Shown here one piece after another: positions 27,681 through 37,342 of a DNA stretch of 64,000 nucleotides (its first letter is position 1; the number at the start of each line of letters is the position of its first letter). This DNA comes from Bacteroidales bacterium (GTDB lineage Bacteria > Bacteroidota > Bacteroidia > Bacteroidales > VadinHA17), in assembly GCA_009877105.1 (NCBI GenBank), contig WXFD01000043.1:181602-245601 (forward strand), written 5' to 3'. The notes beneath the pieces are model-generated. The model did no database searches. It worked only from the letters and a program-made list of their open reading frames with translations, and was not told where the DNA came from. Both the position numbers and the translations under genes were made by a program.

Positions 27681-30600
27681 TCATGTTTCCGTCATATCAC
27701 GGCGCAGACTGCCGATAAAGGTGAATAGTTTCCTGAAAATGTTTGTGTAGAGTGTAAAGTACAATACAATGGACTCCAGCCATATTACCATTATATTGAA
27801 AAAGTAGGTGTCGATCTTCAGGTTGCCTAACCGTTTACAGGGAGCATAAAAATGGGCCCTTCCGTTACGTGCTGCAGCAACCATATATCCGGGATCGGCT
27901 TTTTGCACGATTTTGCCGGGAAGCCGGTAAGTTTTGTCGAGATTGTCGGCATCGAGAACAATCCTTTTTATCTGCTTGTTTTCATAGTTATTGCGCATTT
28001 CAAGCATTTTTTCCTCCCCATATCTGTCCAGCAGGGAGCGGCTGACGGTGTCCCTGGCCAGTCTTGCTTCCTTCTGTCTGTCGGTAAAATACTTCTTCAA
28101 AGTAGCAAGATAAGCAGCTGCTTTTTTCTCAACACTGCTGCCGGAAAGTTCCAGTGAAATCGAATCACGCCAGCTCCCGGGACTGATCCCCGATATCTCC
28201 GACAGTTCACCGATATGAAACCTGAGCCTTTCAAAGCTGTTCAGAACGCTGTTCCTGTAGTTGCTGCTGTCCCTGTAGAGGTTGCAGACATACAGCTCCC
28301 TGTTCAGTTCGTCGATGAGGAAGGATGAATAATAGTTGTTCTGGCTTTCAGCCATGTCATGGACGAAGAAGTTCCTTTCATATCGGTTGTCCCGGAACTG
28401 TTTGACAGCCAGTGCTTCAAACGACCAGCGGGCCGTCATGACATCCCCTATGACGGGAACGAATTCATGAGCTGACTTGCTGTTGATATGCAGCTTGTCA
28501 AACTTAACCAGGACCCCGCTGAAAAGCAGCTGGGGAATGATTATGAAAGGAATTATTATGTAGACTGTAATCACGGAATTCAGGACTGAAGAGATGTTCA
28601 GGCCCAGGATGTTGCCAAAGCATGATGTGGTGAACAGCACCAGCCAGTAACTTAAAGTCATTCCTTTTATACCGAGTACGGCATTGCCGATTATTGCGAA
28701 GGATAACGTTTGTATTGCCGAAAGAATGAACATGATCATTATTTTGGAATTCAGATAACTGAACCAGCTCAGGTTGAGAAAGGCTTCCCTTTTCAGGATC
28801 TTTCTGTCTTTTATGATCTCTTCCGAGCTGAGCATTAACCCGAAAAACAACGAGGTTATTACAGCCATGAACAGGTATGCGGGGATATTGTCATTTTCAC
28901 TGAAGTGGTAAATATCGCCCCGGGCAGACCTTGTAAAGTATGCAAGAAAGAAAGCCAGTACGGGGGATCCCAAAAGACTGATCAGGATATATTGTTTATC
29001 TGCCAGCTTTGATAAAATATCGCGCGTAAGGAAAATTACTGACTGTTTAAATATTCCCGGGATATTGAAATTGTTCCGGGGGATCTCCTGCTTTTTCACA
29101 TCTTCCCTTCTGATGGAAACTGCTCCTGATTGCACGAATTTTTCAGCCCATTCAGCAGGAGTCACCCTTCTTGTCCGGGTCATCTTGCCATGTTCGTCAA
29201 CCACTTTGGCCTCAATGATCTGGAGGATCTGATCGGTATTTACGTTGCCGCATTTAATACACTGGTCCTCCTTCGGATTCGCATGATTGGTCTGGGTCTT
29301 GAAATAAGTGATTGCTTTGGAAGGATTTCCGAAAAAAACCTGGTAACCTCCCCTGTCAATGATCATAATCCTGTCGAACATTTTATAGATCTCGGAGGAA
29401 GGCTGGTGTATGTTTACTACAACAAGCCTGCCTTTATGGGTCTGAGCCTTAAGCAGGTTCATTACCACCTCGGAGTCGACGGAAGACAATCCTGACGTAG
29501 GTTCATCTACAAACAGTATGGTGGGCTCCCGCAGAAGTTCAAGCGCAATATTGATCCTTTTTCTCTGTCCGCCGCTGATTACTTTTTTAAGTGGATTTCC
29601 AACCTTGAGATCCTTTATTTCCTGGAGATCAAAATCAACAAGGATGTTGTTAACCGCATCGGTTATTTCACTCTCATTCAGATTATTCAGGCAGAGCCTT
29701 GCATTAAACCATATGTTCTGGAACACTGTCAGCTCTTCGATCAGAAGGTCATCCTGAGGGACATAGCCTATAACTCCCCTTAGTGCTTCCCTGTCGTTCT
29801 CATCGTAAATATTGTACCCGTTAATGAGAACTTCACCGCTTTGCGGCTTCAATGTTCCGTTAAGAATGCTGAGAGTTGTGGATTTGCCCACACCGCTTCC
29901 GCCAATGATCCCGATAAGGTTCCCTCCCTCGCCGTGAAAATTCAGGTTGTGGAGCCCGTACTGGCTGTCGGTGAATTTGAATGATATGTTAATTGCGTCG
30001 AGAGATATCCTGAACTTCCGTGATGTTTCGGCAATCAGTCCGCTTATTTCGCTGTAATAGACAGTTTTGATACCTGCTCCCCTTATTGATGAACCCTGAT
30101 CGAATATGTAAGTCTGATTCGGAAAAACAACCTGCCCGTTCAGATACAGGTCCTCAAGCCCCTTGTACCTCATAATATAGGTAAGCGTGGTTGGAATGAG
30201 CAGGAATGAGATGTTCCCCGAAAGGTTTGAGTCATAAAGGTGCCTTATTTCGGGATGAACAGCTTCTTTACGGTTGTTTATTGTCAGTATCTTGCTTTTG
30301 TCCCTGACATTATTCACGTCTTGCAAAATGAATTGCCTGATGTTTGCATATTCATCATCAGGAATATTGAAAGCACTGGCGACAGTATCTACAAATTCTG
30401 ATTCGGTTCCGGTAATATCCTCACCATAGGAGATAAAGTCAAGAAGCTGCACAATAACATAAATTTTCTGTTTCTGATACAGTTCAGTGTTAATCTTTTC
30501 ACAGATTGCCAGGATCTTAATTGAATTCAGTGCAACACGCTTCCGTTCCCTGATGGTCCCTCTTTCAATGCTCTCCGAATAATATTGTTCAAGAAAGATT

Positions 30601-30761
30601 TCAAACTGCATCATGTATCTTGTTACCATTTCCTTGTTTAAATGGCGTTCAAGAAAGAGCCTGACAAGCTCCTTTTTGCGGCTGATTACAGTGTTTTCGT
30701 CATGGATATCGCTGATAAGCGCAAAAAGACGTACCAGGGCCTCAATAACTGTTTCGCTCAT
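27681..30761 (-). CDS. ABC transporter, ATPase-permease fusion with TerB-like N-terminus
   Basis: A 1026-residue ABCG-like half transporter. Residues 1-150 are helical and resemble TerB/DjlA-N acidic domains; about 170-250 look like a small beta-rich domain (FHA-like layout, not certain). The ATPase follows, with Walker A GGSGVGKST near 286-294, signature ISGGQRKR and Walker B ILFVDEPTSGLSS. A Cys pair (CIKCG) follows the ATPase. The permease has about six hydrophobic segments from residue 575 to 760, then a long non-membrane stretch, then a last hydrophobic segment near the C-terminus. The substrate is unknown. The gene ends 43 bp from the convergent SpoIID gene. Confidence 0.82.
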   Translation of the reverse strand: MSETVIEALVRLFALISDIHDENTVISRKKELVRLFLERHLNKEMVTRYMMQFEIFLEQYYSESIERGTIRERKRVALNSIKILAICEKINTELYQKQKIYVIVQLLDFISYGEDITGTESEFVDTVASAFNIPDDEYANIRQFILQDVNNVRDKSKILTINNRKEAVHPEIRHLYDSNLSGNISFLLIPTTLTYIMRYKGLEDLYLNGQVVFPNQTYIFDQGSSIRGAGIKTVYYSEISGLIAETSRKFRISLDAINISFKFTDSQYGLHNLNFHGEGGNLIGIIGGSGVGKSTTLSILNGTLKPQSGEVLINGYNIYDENDREALRGVIGYVPQDDLLIEELTVFQNIWFNARLCLNNLNESEITDAVNNILVDFDLQEIKDLKVGNPLKKVISGGQRKRINIALELLREPTILFVDEPTSGLSSVDSEVVMNLLKAQTHKGRLVVVNIHQPSSEIYKMFDRIMIIDRGGYQVFFGNPSKAITYFKTQTNHANPKEDQCIKCGNVNTDQILQIIEAKVVDEHGKMTRTRRVTPAEWAEKFVQSGAVSIRREDVKKQEIPRNNFNIPGIFKQSVIFLTRDILSKLADKQYILISLLGSPVLAFFLAYFTRSARGDIYHFSENDNIPAYLFMAVITSLFFGLMLSSEEIIKDRKILKREAFLNLSWFSYLNSKIMIMFILSAIQTLSFAIIGNAVLGIKGMTLSYWLVLFTTSCFGNILGLNISSVLNSVITVYIIIPFIIIPQLLFSGVLVKFDKLHINSKSAHEFVPVIGDVMTARWSFEALAVKQFRDNRYERNFFVHDMAESQNNYYSSFLIDELNRELYVCNLYRDSSNYRNSVLNSFERLRFHIGELSEISGISPGSWRDSISLELSGSSVEKKAAAYLATLKKYFTDRQKEARLARDTVSRSLLDRYGEEKMLEMRNNYENKQIKRIVLDADNLDKTYRLPGKIVQKADPGYMVAAARNGRAHFYAPCKRLGNLKIDTYFFNIMVIWLESIVLYFTLYTNIFRKLFTFIGSLRRDMTET

Positions 30762-31061
30762 AGTTTAAAAATATATCAGCAGATCAGGAATGAAAAGCTC
30801 TCTTTTATCCGTAAGAAGCTTTTAAAGATTAATTTTGTCTGAAACATTTGAAGTTAGTATTTTCTCATAAATAAAAAAACATTTTATTTCAGGGGTTATC
30901 ACTACCCGGAACGATCCGGCGGATCTGGCGTTTAAGAAAAATTAAGACAATGAGAACCAGGAAAATGGCAGGCTGGCAGCATGCTGGAAAGATCCGGGTT
31001 GGTTGAAAGATTGTAATTTTGATTAAGCTTATTTGTTTATTTTTGCCGTTTGTTTAATTAC
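30762..31061. other. Divergent intergenic region ABC transporter / gldF
   Basis: 300 bp without a gene. It contains two exact short palindromes, GATCCG-G-CGGATC (30913-30925) and CAGCATGCTG (30977-30986), and a TATTTTTG -7-like element at 31038-31045 in front of gldF. Nothing else recognisable. Confidence 0.45.
31038..31045 (+). promoter_or_regulatory. Candidate -7 element of gldF
   Basis: TATTTTTG fits TAnnTTTG, 16 bp before the gldF ATG. The nearest TTTG upstream gives a 16-nt spacer, shorter than normal, so only the -7 half is convincing. Confidence 0.33.
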
Positions 31062-31805
31062 ATGTTCGCAATTTTCAGAAAAGAGATAAGCGGATTTTTC
31101 AGCAGCCTGACAGGCTATATTGTCATAATCGTTTTCCTGCTGATCAATTCACTGTTCATGTGGGTTTTCCCGGGTGAGCTTAATGTTCTTGAAAGCGGAT
31201 ATGCAGGCCTGGATACCCTGTTCCTGATCTCTCCCTGGGTGTTTCTTTTCCTGGTGCCGGCTATTACAATGAAAATGTTTGCCGAGGAAAAGAAACTCGG
31301 CACGATTGAACTTATTTATTCAAGGCCGGTAAGTGAAAGAAGAATAGTATATGGTAAATACCTGGCATCCGTTGCCCTTGCTTTTCTGTCATTGCTGCCA
31401 TGCATAATCTATTATATTTCGGTCTCGAGGCTTGTAGAGACACCGGGAAATATCGACAAAGGTGCAGTTCTTGGTGCATCAGCCGGTCTTCTTTGTCTTG
31501 CTGCGGTATATGCCGCCGCCGGGCTTCTTGCTTCATCATTTACCGATAACCAGGTTATTGCTTTTATCATCGCAGTTCTTTTTGCATTTTTCCTGTTCAT
31601 GGGATTTGATTCTTTCGCTTATCTGCCCGGACTGAAAAAAGTTGATGAGTTCGTTATACGACTTGGAATAAACGAACATTACAAGTCAATGAGCAGAGGT
31701 GTTGTCGATTTAAGTGATCTGGTGTATTTTGCTGCGGTTGTTCTTATTTTCAATGAGGCAACGAGGCTTGTGCTTTTATCACGGAAGTGGAGGGAGAAAA
31801 GCTGA
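31062..31805 (+). CDS. gldF: Gliding-motility-type ABC permease GldF
   Basis: A 247-residue ABC-2 permease with six membrane segments. It starts MFAIFRKEISGFFSSLTGYIV, typical of GldF, and has AEEKKLGTIELIYSRPVSE after the second segment. In Flavobacterium GldA-GldF-GldG form an ABC transporter needed for gliding; many non-gliding Bacteroidota keep it, so motility cannot be concluded. The ATG at 31062 is preferred over TTG at 31050. The stop directly abuts the gldG start. Confidence 0.88.
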   Translation: MFAIFRKEISGFFSSLTGYIVIIVFLLINSLFMWVFPGELNVLESGYAGLDTLFLISPWVFLFLVPAITMKMFAEEKKLGTIELIYSRPVSERRIVYGKYLASVALAFLSLLPCIIYYISVSRLVETPGNIDKGAVLGASAGLLCLAAVYAAAGLLASSFTDNQVIAFIIAVLFAFFLFMGFDSFAYLPGLKKVDEFVIRLGINEHYKSMSRGVVDLSDLVYFAAVVLIFNEATRLVLLSRKWREKS

Positions 31806-33524
31806 ATGGCAGGCAGTAATTCCAACATACGGTCAATCAGAAGGAAAATTTTGACGGAGTTCCTGGTAGCAGTGGCACTAATCGTATTCGTTGCAGCGAT
31901 ATTGTCCTATTTCAGACTGAGGCTCGATCTGACAGGGGACAAACGGTATTCTCTTTCCGTTCCTACCCGGAAAGTGCTTTCCGGGTTAAGGAATGATGTT
32001 TTCATACAGGTATATCTCGACGGAGAGATGCCGATCCCCTTCAAGCGGCTGAAACGTTCGGTGCGGGAAATGCTTGATGAGTTCAGAATAGCATCAGGCA
32101 ACAGGGTCGATTATGCATTCCTGAATCCTTCGGAAGGGACGGACCGGAAACAGAGGGAAGCCAGGTATCAGTCACTGATAGGCAAGGGGCTCAATCCTGT
32201 GAATATTCAGGCCTCAGACGAGGAGGGGGGAGCGAGCCAGAAAATAATATTTCCGGGCATGATTGTAAATTATAATGGTATCGAAGTGCCTGTCAATTTC
32301 CTGAAAAACAATCCTTCGCTACCAGCCGAGGAGAATCTGCTGCATTCAGTTGAAGGCCTTGAGTATGAGATGATCCAGACCATTTCAACCCTGACATCCG
32401 ATACAATATATAAGATTGCCTTTATAGAGGGTCACGGTGAGCTTTCGGAGCCCCAGGTTGCTGATATAACGCTCAGTCTGGCAAGGTTTTTCACTATTGA
32501 CAGGGGAAAACTGACAGATGATCCGGGCATTCTTGACAACTATGCTGCAGTTATTATTGCCGGACCTCAGAATGAATTTCCGGAAAGCGACAAATTTATT
32601 CTCGATCAGTACATCATGAAAGGGGGTAAGGTTTTGTGGCTTCTGGAGGAGGTTGACGTAAATGCTGACAGCCTGGTTTCGGGGGAGACCGAAGCTCTTA
32701 TCCGTACATTGAATCTGGAGGATCAGCTTTTCAGGTATGGTGCCAGGATAAACCCGGCAGTAGTTCAGGATGTGGAATGCGTTATGATAAGGCTTGCCCT
32801 GATGACGAGCGGCACCCGCCAGCAGTTTGTCCCCGCACCATGGTTTTATTATCCCAGACTTTACCCCTCGCAGGATCATCCTGTTACCAGAAATCTTAAC
32901 AGGGTGAAGGGAGAATATGTCAATTATATTGATACGGTGGGCCTCGACGGCAGAATTAAAAAAACAGTCCTGCTCTCAACTTCGGGATTTTCAAGAATCC
33001 TGTCTCCTCCTTTTATGATAAGTCTGAAGGATGCCGAGATAACACCGGATGAGAGAGAGTTCAACAGATCAAAACTACCGGTTGCCCTGCTGCTTGAGGG
33101 GGTGTTCCCGTCAGCATTCAGAAACAGGATGACCGGAGACCTTACCGGCGATAAAAGCTTTAAACCCCGTAACGAAAGCATTCCTACAAAAATGATAGTC
33201 ATTGCCGATGGCGACATAATCAGGAATGAAGTCAGACAAATAGGCAGCAGTGTATCCCATTACCCGCTTGGTCAGGATATCTATACAGGTGAAATGTACG
33301 GAAACCGCGATTTCATCATTAATTGCCTGAACTATCTTGTTGACGACAATGGAATTATGGAGCTTCGCTCACGTGAGCTGAAACTGAGAATGCTTGACCG
33401 CACAAGGATCAAAAATGAGAAGCTCAAATGGCAGCTGGTTAACATTCTCCTCCCCCCGCTTCTGGCAATTGTTTCCGGATTGATTTTCACCTATTTCAGG
33501 AAAAGGAGATATACTAAGCCATAA
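31806..33524 (+). CDS. gldG: Gliding-motility-type ABC accessory protein GldG
   Basis: 572 residues: a membrane segment near the N-terminus (ILTEFLVAVALIVFVAAILSYF), a large extracytoplasmic region starting with the GldG hallmark RLDLTGDKRYSLSVPTRKVL and including YKIAFIEGHGE and the beta-rich binding-like domain, and a C-terminal membrane segment (LVNILLPPLLAIVSGLIFTYF). It is the substrate-binding-like partner of GldF. The ATPase GldA is not in the window. Confidence 0.9.
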   Translation: MAGSNSNIRSIRRKILTEFLVAVALIVFVAAILSYFRLRLDLTGDKRYSLSVPTRKVLSGLRNDVFIQVYLDGEMPIPFKRLKRSVREMLDEFRIASGNRVDYAFLNPSEGTDRKQREARYQSLIGKGLNPVNIQASDEEGGASQKIIFPGMIVNYNGIEVPVNFLKNNPSLPAEENLLHSVEGLEYEMIQTISTLTSDTIYKIAFIEGHGELSEPQVADITLSLARFFTIDRGKLTDDPGILDNYAAVIIAGPQNEFPESDKFILDQYIMKGGKVLWLLEEVDVNADSLVSGETEALIRTLNLEDQLFRYGARINPAVVQDVECVMIRLALMTSGTRQQFVPAPWFYYPRLYPSQDHPVTRNLNRVKGEYVNYIDTVGLDGRIKKTVLLSTSGFSRILSPPFMISLKDAEITPDEREFNRSKLPVALLLEGVFPSAFRNRMTGDLTGDKSFKPRNESIPTKMIVIADGDIIRNEVRQIGSSVSHYPLGQDIYTGEMYGNRDFIINCLNYLVDDNGIMELRSRELKLRMLDRTRIKNEKLKWQLVNILLPPLLAIVSGLIFTYFRKRRYTKP

Positions 33525-33526
33525 TT

Positions 33527-34495
33527 ATGACAGGCAAAAGTTTAAAATACCTATCGGTTATTGTAATTCTGATTGCCGTATTTCTTTTCCTGTTCAGGGA
33601 CAGGGATCCTTTCGGCAGGAAGAACAGCAGTTTTGCTTCAAAGCCAAAAGAGGAGATTACCAGGATAGAGTTATCTGACAAAAGCTCATCCATCAGTCTG
33701 ACCAGGAAAGATAACATCTGGATGCTCAATGGCAGCCATGAGGTAAGGAAAAGCAGCATCTCTTTCCTAATTCAGGTCGTTTCCGCGATGGAAATAAAAT
33801 CACCAGTTTCGCCCGAATTGTTCAGGGCCGAGATCAGGGAGAAGGGGATAGAGCCGGTGAAAGTCAGTGTTTTCGGAAAACGGAAGAGACTTAATTCTTT
33901 CCTGGTCTACAAAACCCAGTCGAACATTTACGGGAACATTATGAAAAAACGGGAAGGAGCAAAACCGTTTATTGTTTATCTTCCCGGATATGAAACAAAT
34001 ATCGGCTCAATCTTCACCGTCAATGAACTTTACTGGAAGCCATTTATGGTTTTCAATCAGCTTCCTTCGGATATAGCATCAGTGAATTTTGAAAACATGA
34101 CCGATACGGCTTCTTCATTTTCAATTCAAAAGGAAGGCGGGAGATTCATTCTTTCAGACAAGGGCAGGGAGCTTTCAGGCTGGGATACTTCGCGGGTAAT
34201 CCGGTATATTTCATATTTTGCCTATATTCCGTTCGAATCGTGGGAACTTGAGATTGATCCTGCAGAACAAAAGACTATTACTGATTCAGGTCCGCTTTGT
34301 ATTATCTCACTTGTGACCACTGCCGGGGAAAACATACGGCTGACACTTTGGGAGCGATTTCTCAATGATGGCAGGGAAAAGATTAAAGATACCGACAGGC
34401 TGTGGGCAAAAACGGATTCCAATACCGCCCTGTTTATAATCAGATATATGGATATTGATCCTCTCCTGAAAAAGAGATCTTATTTCTATCCCTGA
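33527..34495 (+). CDS. DUF4340 domain protein
   Basis: 322 residues with one N-terminal membrane anchor (YLSVIVILIAVFLFLF) and a periplasmic region beginning with the short beta repeats (ITRIELSDKSSSISLTRKDN IWML type) of DUF4340. It starts 2 bp after gldG and is probably cotranscribed. DUF4340 proteins commonly accompany GldG-like ABC systems and may belong to the same complex; the function is unknown. Confidence 0.78.
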   Translation: MTGKSLKYLSVIVILIAVFLFLFRDRDPFGRKNSSFASKPKEEITRIELSDKSSSISLTRKDNIWMLNGSHEVRKSSISFLIQVVSAMEIKSPVSPELFRAEIREKGIEPVKVSVFGKRKRLNSFLVYKTQSNIYGNIMKKREGAKPFIVYLPGYETNIGSIFTVNELYWKPFMVFNQLPSDIASVNFENMTDTASSFSIQKEGGRFILSDKGRELSGWDTSRVIRYISYFAYIPFESWELEIDPAEQKTITDSGPLCIISLVTTAGENIRLTLWERFLNDGREKIKDTDRLWAKTDSNTALFIIRYMDIDPLLKKRSYFYP

Positions 34496-34633
34496 AAACT
34501 TTTTATTTGAGGTTAATAGTTTTTTTTGTAATATTGATAGTTAGTTGCCATAAACAGCCATCCTTTTAACCTGTTTAATGACAGCTATATGTACTAATTC
34601 CTGAAAAGAAATTAAATTAAATCATCCTATAAA

Positions 34634-35764
34634 ATGAAATTTGTTGTATCCAGTACAGAGCTTCTTGGTCATTTGCAGGCAATAAGCAGGGTGATCAGTT
34701 CGAAGAACACCCTTCCCATTCTTGATAATTTCCTTTTTAATCTATCCGGGAATGACCTGGAAATAACGGCATCTGATCTTGAATCAACACTTATTACCAG
34801 AATGAAGCTTGAAAATGCTTCGGGAGACGGGATCATTGCACTTCCTGCGAGGATTCTGCTTGACACCCTGAGAGAATTCCCGGTCCAGCCGCTTTCATTT
34901 GATATAAACCTTGAAACCATGGCTGTCGTAATTACTTCGGAAAACGGCAAGTTCAATGTTATGGGCCAGAACGGGATTGATTTTCCTGCACTCCCCGCAA
35001 TAATGAAGGAAAAGAGATTTACATTTCAGATCAATGCGGATGTTTTGCTGTCAGGCATAAACCGGACGTTGTTTGCAACGGCGGACGATGAGCTGCGGCC
35101 CGTAATGGGAGGCATATTCATTGAAGCTTCTGACGATAGGATAACCTTTGTTGCCTCGGATGCTCACAAGCTTGTCAGATACCAGAGGACAGACGCCGGT
35201 GCCGATGCAGGCTCCTCCTTTATCCTGCCAAAAAAACCGGCCTCCCTCCTGAAAAACATCCTTCCTAAAGAGGAGGGACCTGTGACTGTTGAGTTCGATG
35301 ACAAAAACGCATTTTTCAATCTGAACGATTATAAGGTGGTTTGTCGCCTGATTGAGGGTAACTATCCGAATTACAGTTCAGTCATACCCAAAAATAATCC
35401 CAGGAAGATAACCATCGACAGGGTTGAATTCTACAATACTCTCAGGAGGGTATCAGTTTTTTCAAATCAGGCCAGTAACCTTGTTAAGCTTCAGCTAAAG
35501 GGAAATCAGGTCATGGTATCCGCACAGGATATTGATTTTTCAATATCTGCCTATGAGAAGATCAAATGCCAGTATGAAGGCGATGATATGGAGATAGGAT
35601 TCAAATCAGTATTCCTGCTTGAGATACTGGCAAATATTTCTTCGCAGGATGTGATAATCGAACTGGCAGATCCTACAAGGGCGGGGCTGTTCCTTCCCGG
35701 GGAGGCCGACAACCAGGCGGAGGATCTCCTTATGCTTCTTATGCCAATGATGATAAATGCCTGA
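34634..35764 (+). CDS. dnaN: DNA polymerase III beta subunit (sliding clamp)
   Basis: The 376-residue processivity clamp of the replicase, with three repeated domains; it starts MKFVVSSTELLGHLQAISRVISSKNTLPILDNFLF and ends PMMINA. Other landmarks are GGIFIEASDDRITFVASDAHKL and RRVSVFSNQASNLVKL. The 138-bp upstream region is AT-rich without an exact promoter match. No dnaA or oriC-like DnaA boxes were noticed beside it. Confidence 0.96.
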   Translation: MKFVVSSTELLGHLQAISRVISSKNTLPILDNFLFNLSGNDLEITASDLESTLITRMKLENASGDGIIALPARILLDTLREFPVQPLSFDINLETMAVVITSENGKFNVMGQNGIDFPALPAIMKEKRFTFQINADVLLSGINRTLFATADDELRPVMGGIFIEASDDRITFVASDAHKLVRYQRTDAGADAGSSFILPKKPASLLKNILPKEEGPVTVEFDDKNAFFNLNDYKVVCRLIEGNYPNYSSVIPKNNPRKITIDRVEFYNTLRRVSVFSNQASNLVKLQLKGNQVMVSAQDIDFSISAYEKIKCQYEGDDMEIGFKSVFLLEILANISSQDVIIELADPTRAGLFLPGEADNQAEDLLMLLMPMMINA

Positions 35765-35767
35765 CAG

Positions 35768-36544
35768 TTGGAACTGAATCTTAGGCGCCCCCTGGCTTTT
35801 ATTGATATCGAAACGACGGGAATAAATGTCTCGTCCGATCGTATTGTGGAAATTTCCATCCTTAAAATCCATCCGAATAGGAAAGAGGAATGGATCTCCC
35901 TGAGAATCAATCCGGAAATGCCCATTCCTCAGAGTTCTACCAGCATACACGGAATCACTGATGCGGATGTAGCTGATGCCCCTGTATTCAGGGAAGTGGC
36001 AAAAAAGCTCTCCGCCTTTCTCGAAGGATGCGATCTGGCAGGATTCAATGCCATAAAGTTCGACATTCCCCTTCTTGCCGAAGAATTCCTGAGAGTTAAT
36101 GCCGATTTCAGTTTCGCAAAAAGAAAATATGTTGACGTTCAGGTGATCTTTCATAAAAAGGAGCAACGAACCCTGGCAGCGGCATACCGGTTTTACTGCG
36201 GCCGGGAACTTCAGAATGCCCATAGTTCAAAAGCCGACACCCAGGCCTCCTATGAAGTTCTCAAGGCACAGCTCGACATGTATGATGACCTGGAAAACAA
36301 TGTGGACAAGCTTGCTGAATTCAGTTCGTTCCATAATATTGCTGATTTTGCCGGAAGGATTGTTTACGACGAAAGCGGTGTTGAGATATTTAATTTCGGC
36401 AAGCACAAAGGCAAGTCCGTTGAAAGTGTTTTCAGGGATGACCCTTCATATTATTCATGGATGATGAACGGGGATTTTCCACTTTATACCAAGAAGATTC
36501 TTACGGAGATCAAGCTCAGGTCGTTTGGCAAGGGAGGTCAATAG
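35768..36544 (+). CDS. 3'-5' exonuclease, DnaQ-like
   Basis: A DEDD exonuclease of 258 residues: AFIDIETTG (ExoI motif, D and E), LAGFNAIKFDIPLL (ExoII) and HSSKADTQASYEVL (ExoIII, H then D). A C-terminal segment, NFGKHKGKSVESVFRDDPSYYSWMMNGDFP, looks like the small domain found after ExoX-type exonucleases. The TTG at 35768 is the likely start, 3 bp after dnaN. It may be a proofreading-type nuclease or act in repair; the coupling with the clamp gene favours a replication role. Confidence 0.85.
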   Translation: MELNLRRPLAFIDIETTGINVSSDRIVEISILKIHPNRKEEWISLRINPEMPIPQSSTSIHGITDADVADAPVFREVAKKLSAFLEGCDLAGFNAIKFDIPLLAEEFLRVNADFSFAKRKYVDVQVIFHKKEQRTLAAAYRFYCGRELQNAHSSKADTQASYEVLKAQLDMYDDLENNVDKLAEFSSFHNIADFAGRIVYDESGVEIFNFGKHKGKSVESVFRDDPSYYSWMMNGDFPLYTKKILTEIKLRSFGKGGQ

Positions 36545-36653
36545 CTTGTCAGCTCCATGGATCAGGTCGCCACTGTTGAACAGTATTCGCCAGGTGCAGA
36601 TTGCCGCACGTTGATAACCCGATATGTGAAAACGGGAACAGAAGCAGTTAGTT

Positions 36654-37265
36654 ATGAAAATTATTTGCATAGGAGTCAATTACAGAAGTCACGCCATTGA
36701 GATGGGCAGGCAGTTTCCTGCTGAACCGGTAGTTTTTCTGAAGCCCGATTCAGCCGTTCTGAAGAATAACAAGCCTTTCTTTCTTCCCGATTTTTCGGCC
36801 AATATCCATTATGAGACAGAGGTTGTTGTCAGAATTTCCAGGCTGGGAAAAGGAATTGCTCCTGAATTTGCTTATCGTTATTACGATGAAGTTACCGCAG
36901 GTATTGATATCACGGCTCGCGATCTGCAGTCACGCCTGTCAGCAGACAGACTGCCCTGGACCCTTTCCAAGGCTTTTGACAGTTCAGCTCCTGTTGGTGA
37001 ATTCCTTCCGGTAAGCGCCGTTGGAGATATAAATAATCTCGATTTCCGGCTTGAGATAAACAATGTCACAGTGCAGAAGGGTAATACTGCAGACATGATT
37101 TTCGGGATAGATAAAATAATCTCATTTGTTTCCGGATTTTTCACCCTTAAAACCGGTGACCTCATATTCACAGGAACACCCTCTGGCGTAGGACCCCTGA
37201 AAAAAAATGACAATCTCGTGGCATATATCGGCGACCATCGGGTACTTGACTTTATGATTAAATAA
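36654..37265 (+). CDS. Fumarylacetoacetate hydrolase family protein
   Basis: A 203-residue FAH-fold enzyme. KIICIGVNYRSHAIEM at the start, EPVVFLKPDSAV, HYETEVVVRI (metal-binding Glu), GIDITARDLQ and TGTPSGVGPLKKND are all family signatures. Members hydrolyse or decarboxylate acylpyruvates and oxaloacetate or tautomerise related keto acids; the short single-domain form suggests an acylpyruvase or oxaloacetate tautomerase-like enzyme. It follows the exonuclease by 109 bp. Confidence 0.88.
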   Translation: MKIICIGVNYRSHAIEMGRQFPAEPVVFLKPDSAVLKNNKPFFLPDFSANIHYETEVVVRISRLGKGIAPEFAYRYYDEVTAGIDITARDLQSRLSADRLPWTLSKAFDSSAPVGEFLPVSAVGDINNLDFRLEINNVTVQKGNTADMIFGIDKIISFVSGFFTLKTGDLIFTGTPSGVGPLKKNDNLVAYIGDHRVLDFMIK

Positions 37266-37342
37266 ACAGATGGTTATGCCGGAAACCAATCAGTGACAGC
37301 CCTCTTTCCCCGCGTGGTTCCCCATGATCGGGAAGGCAGGAT

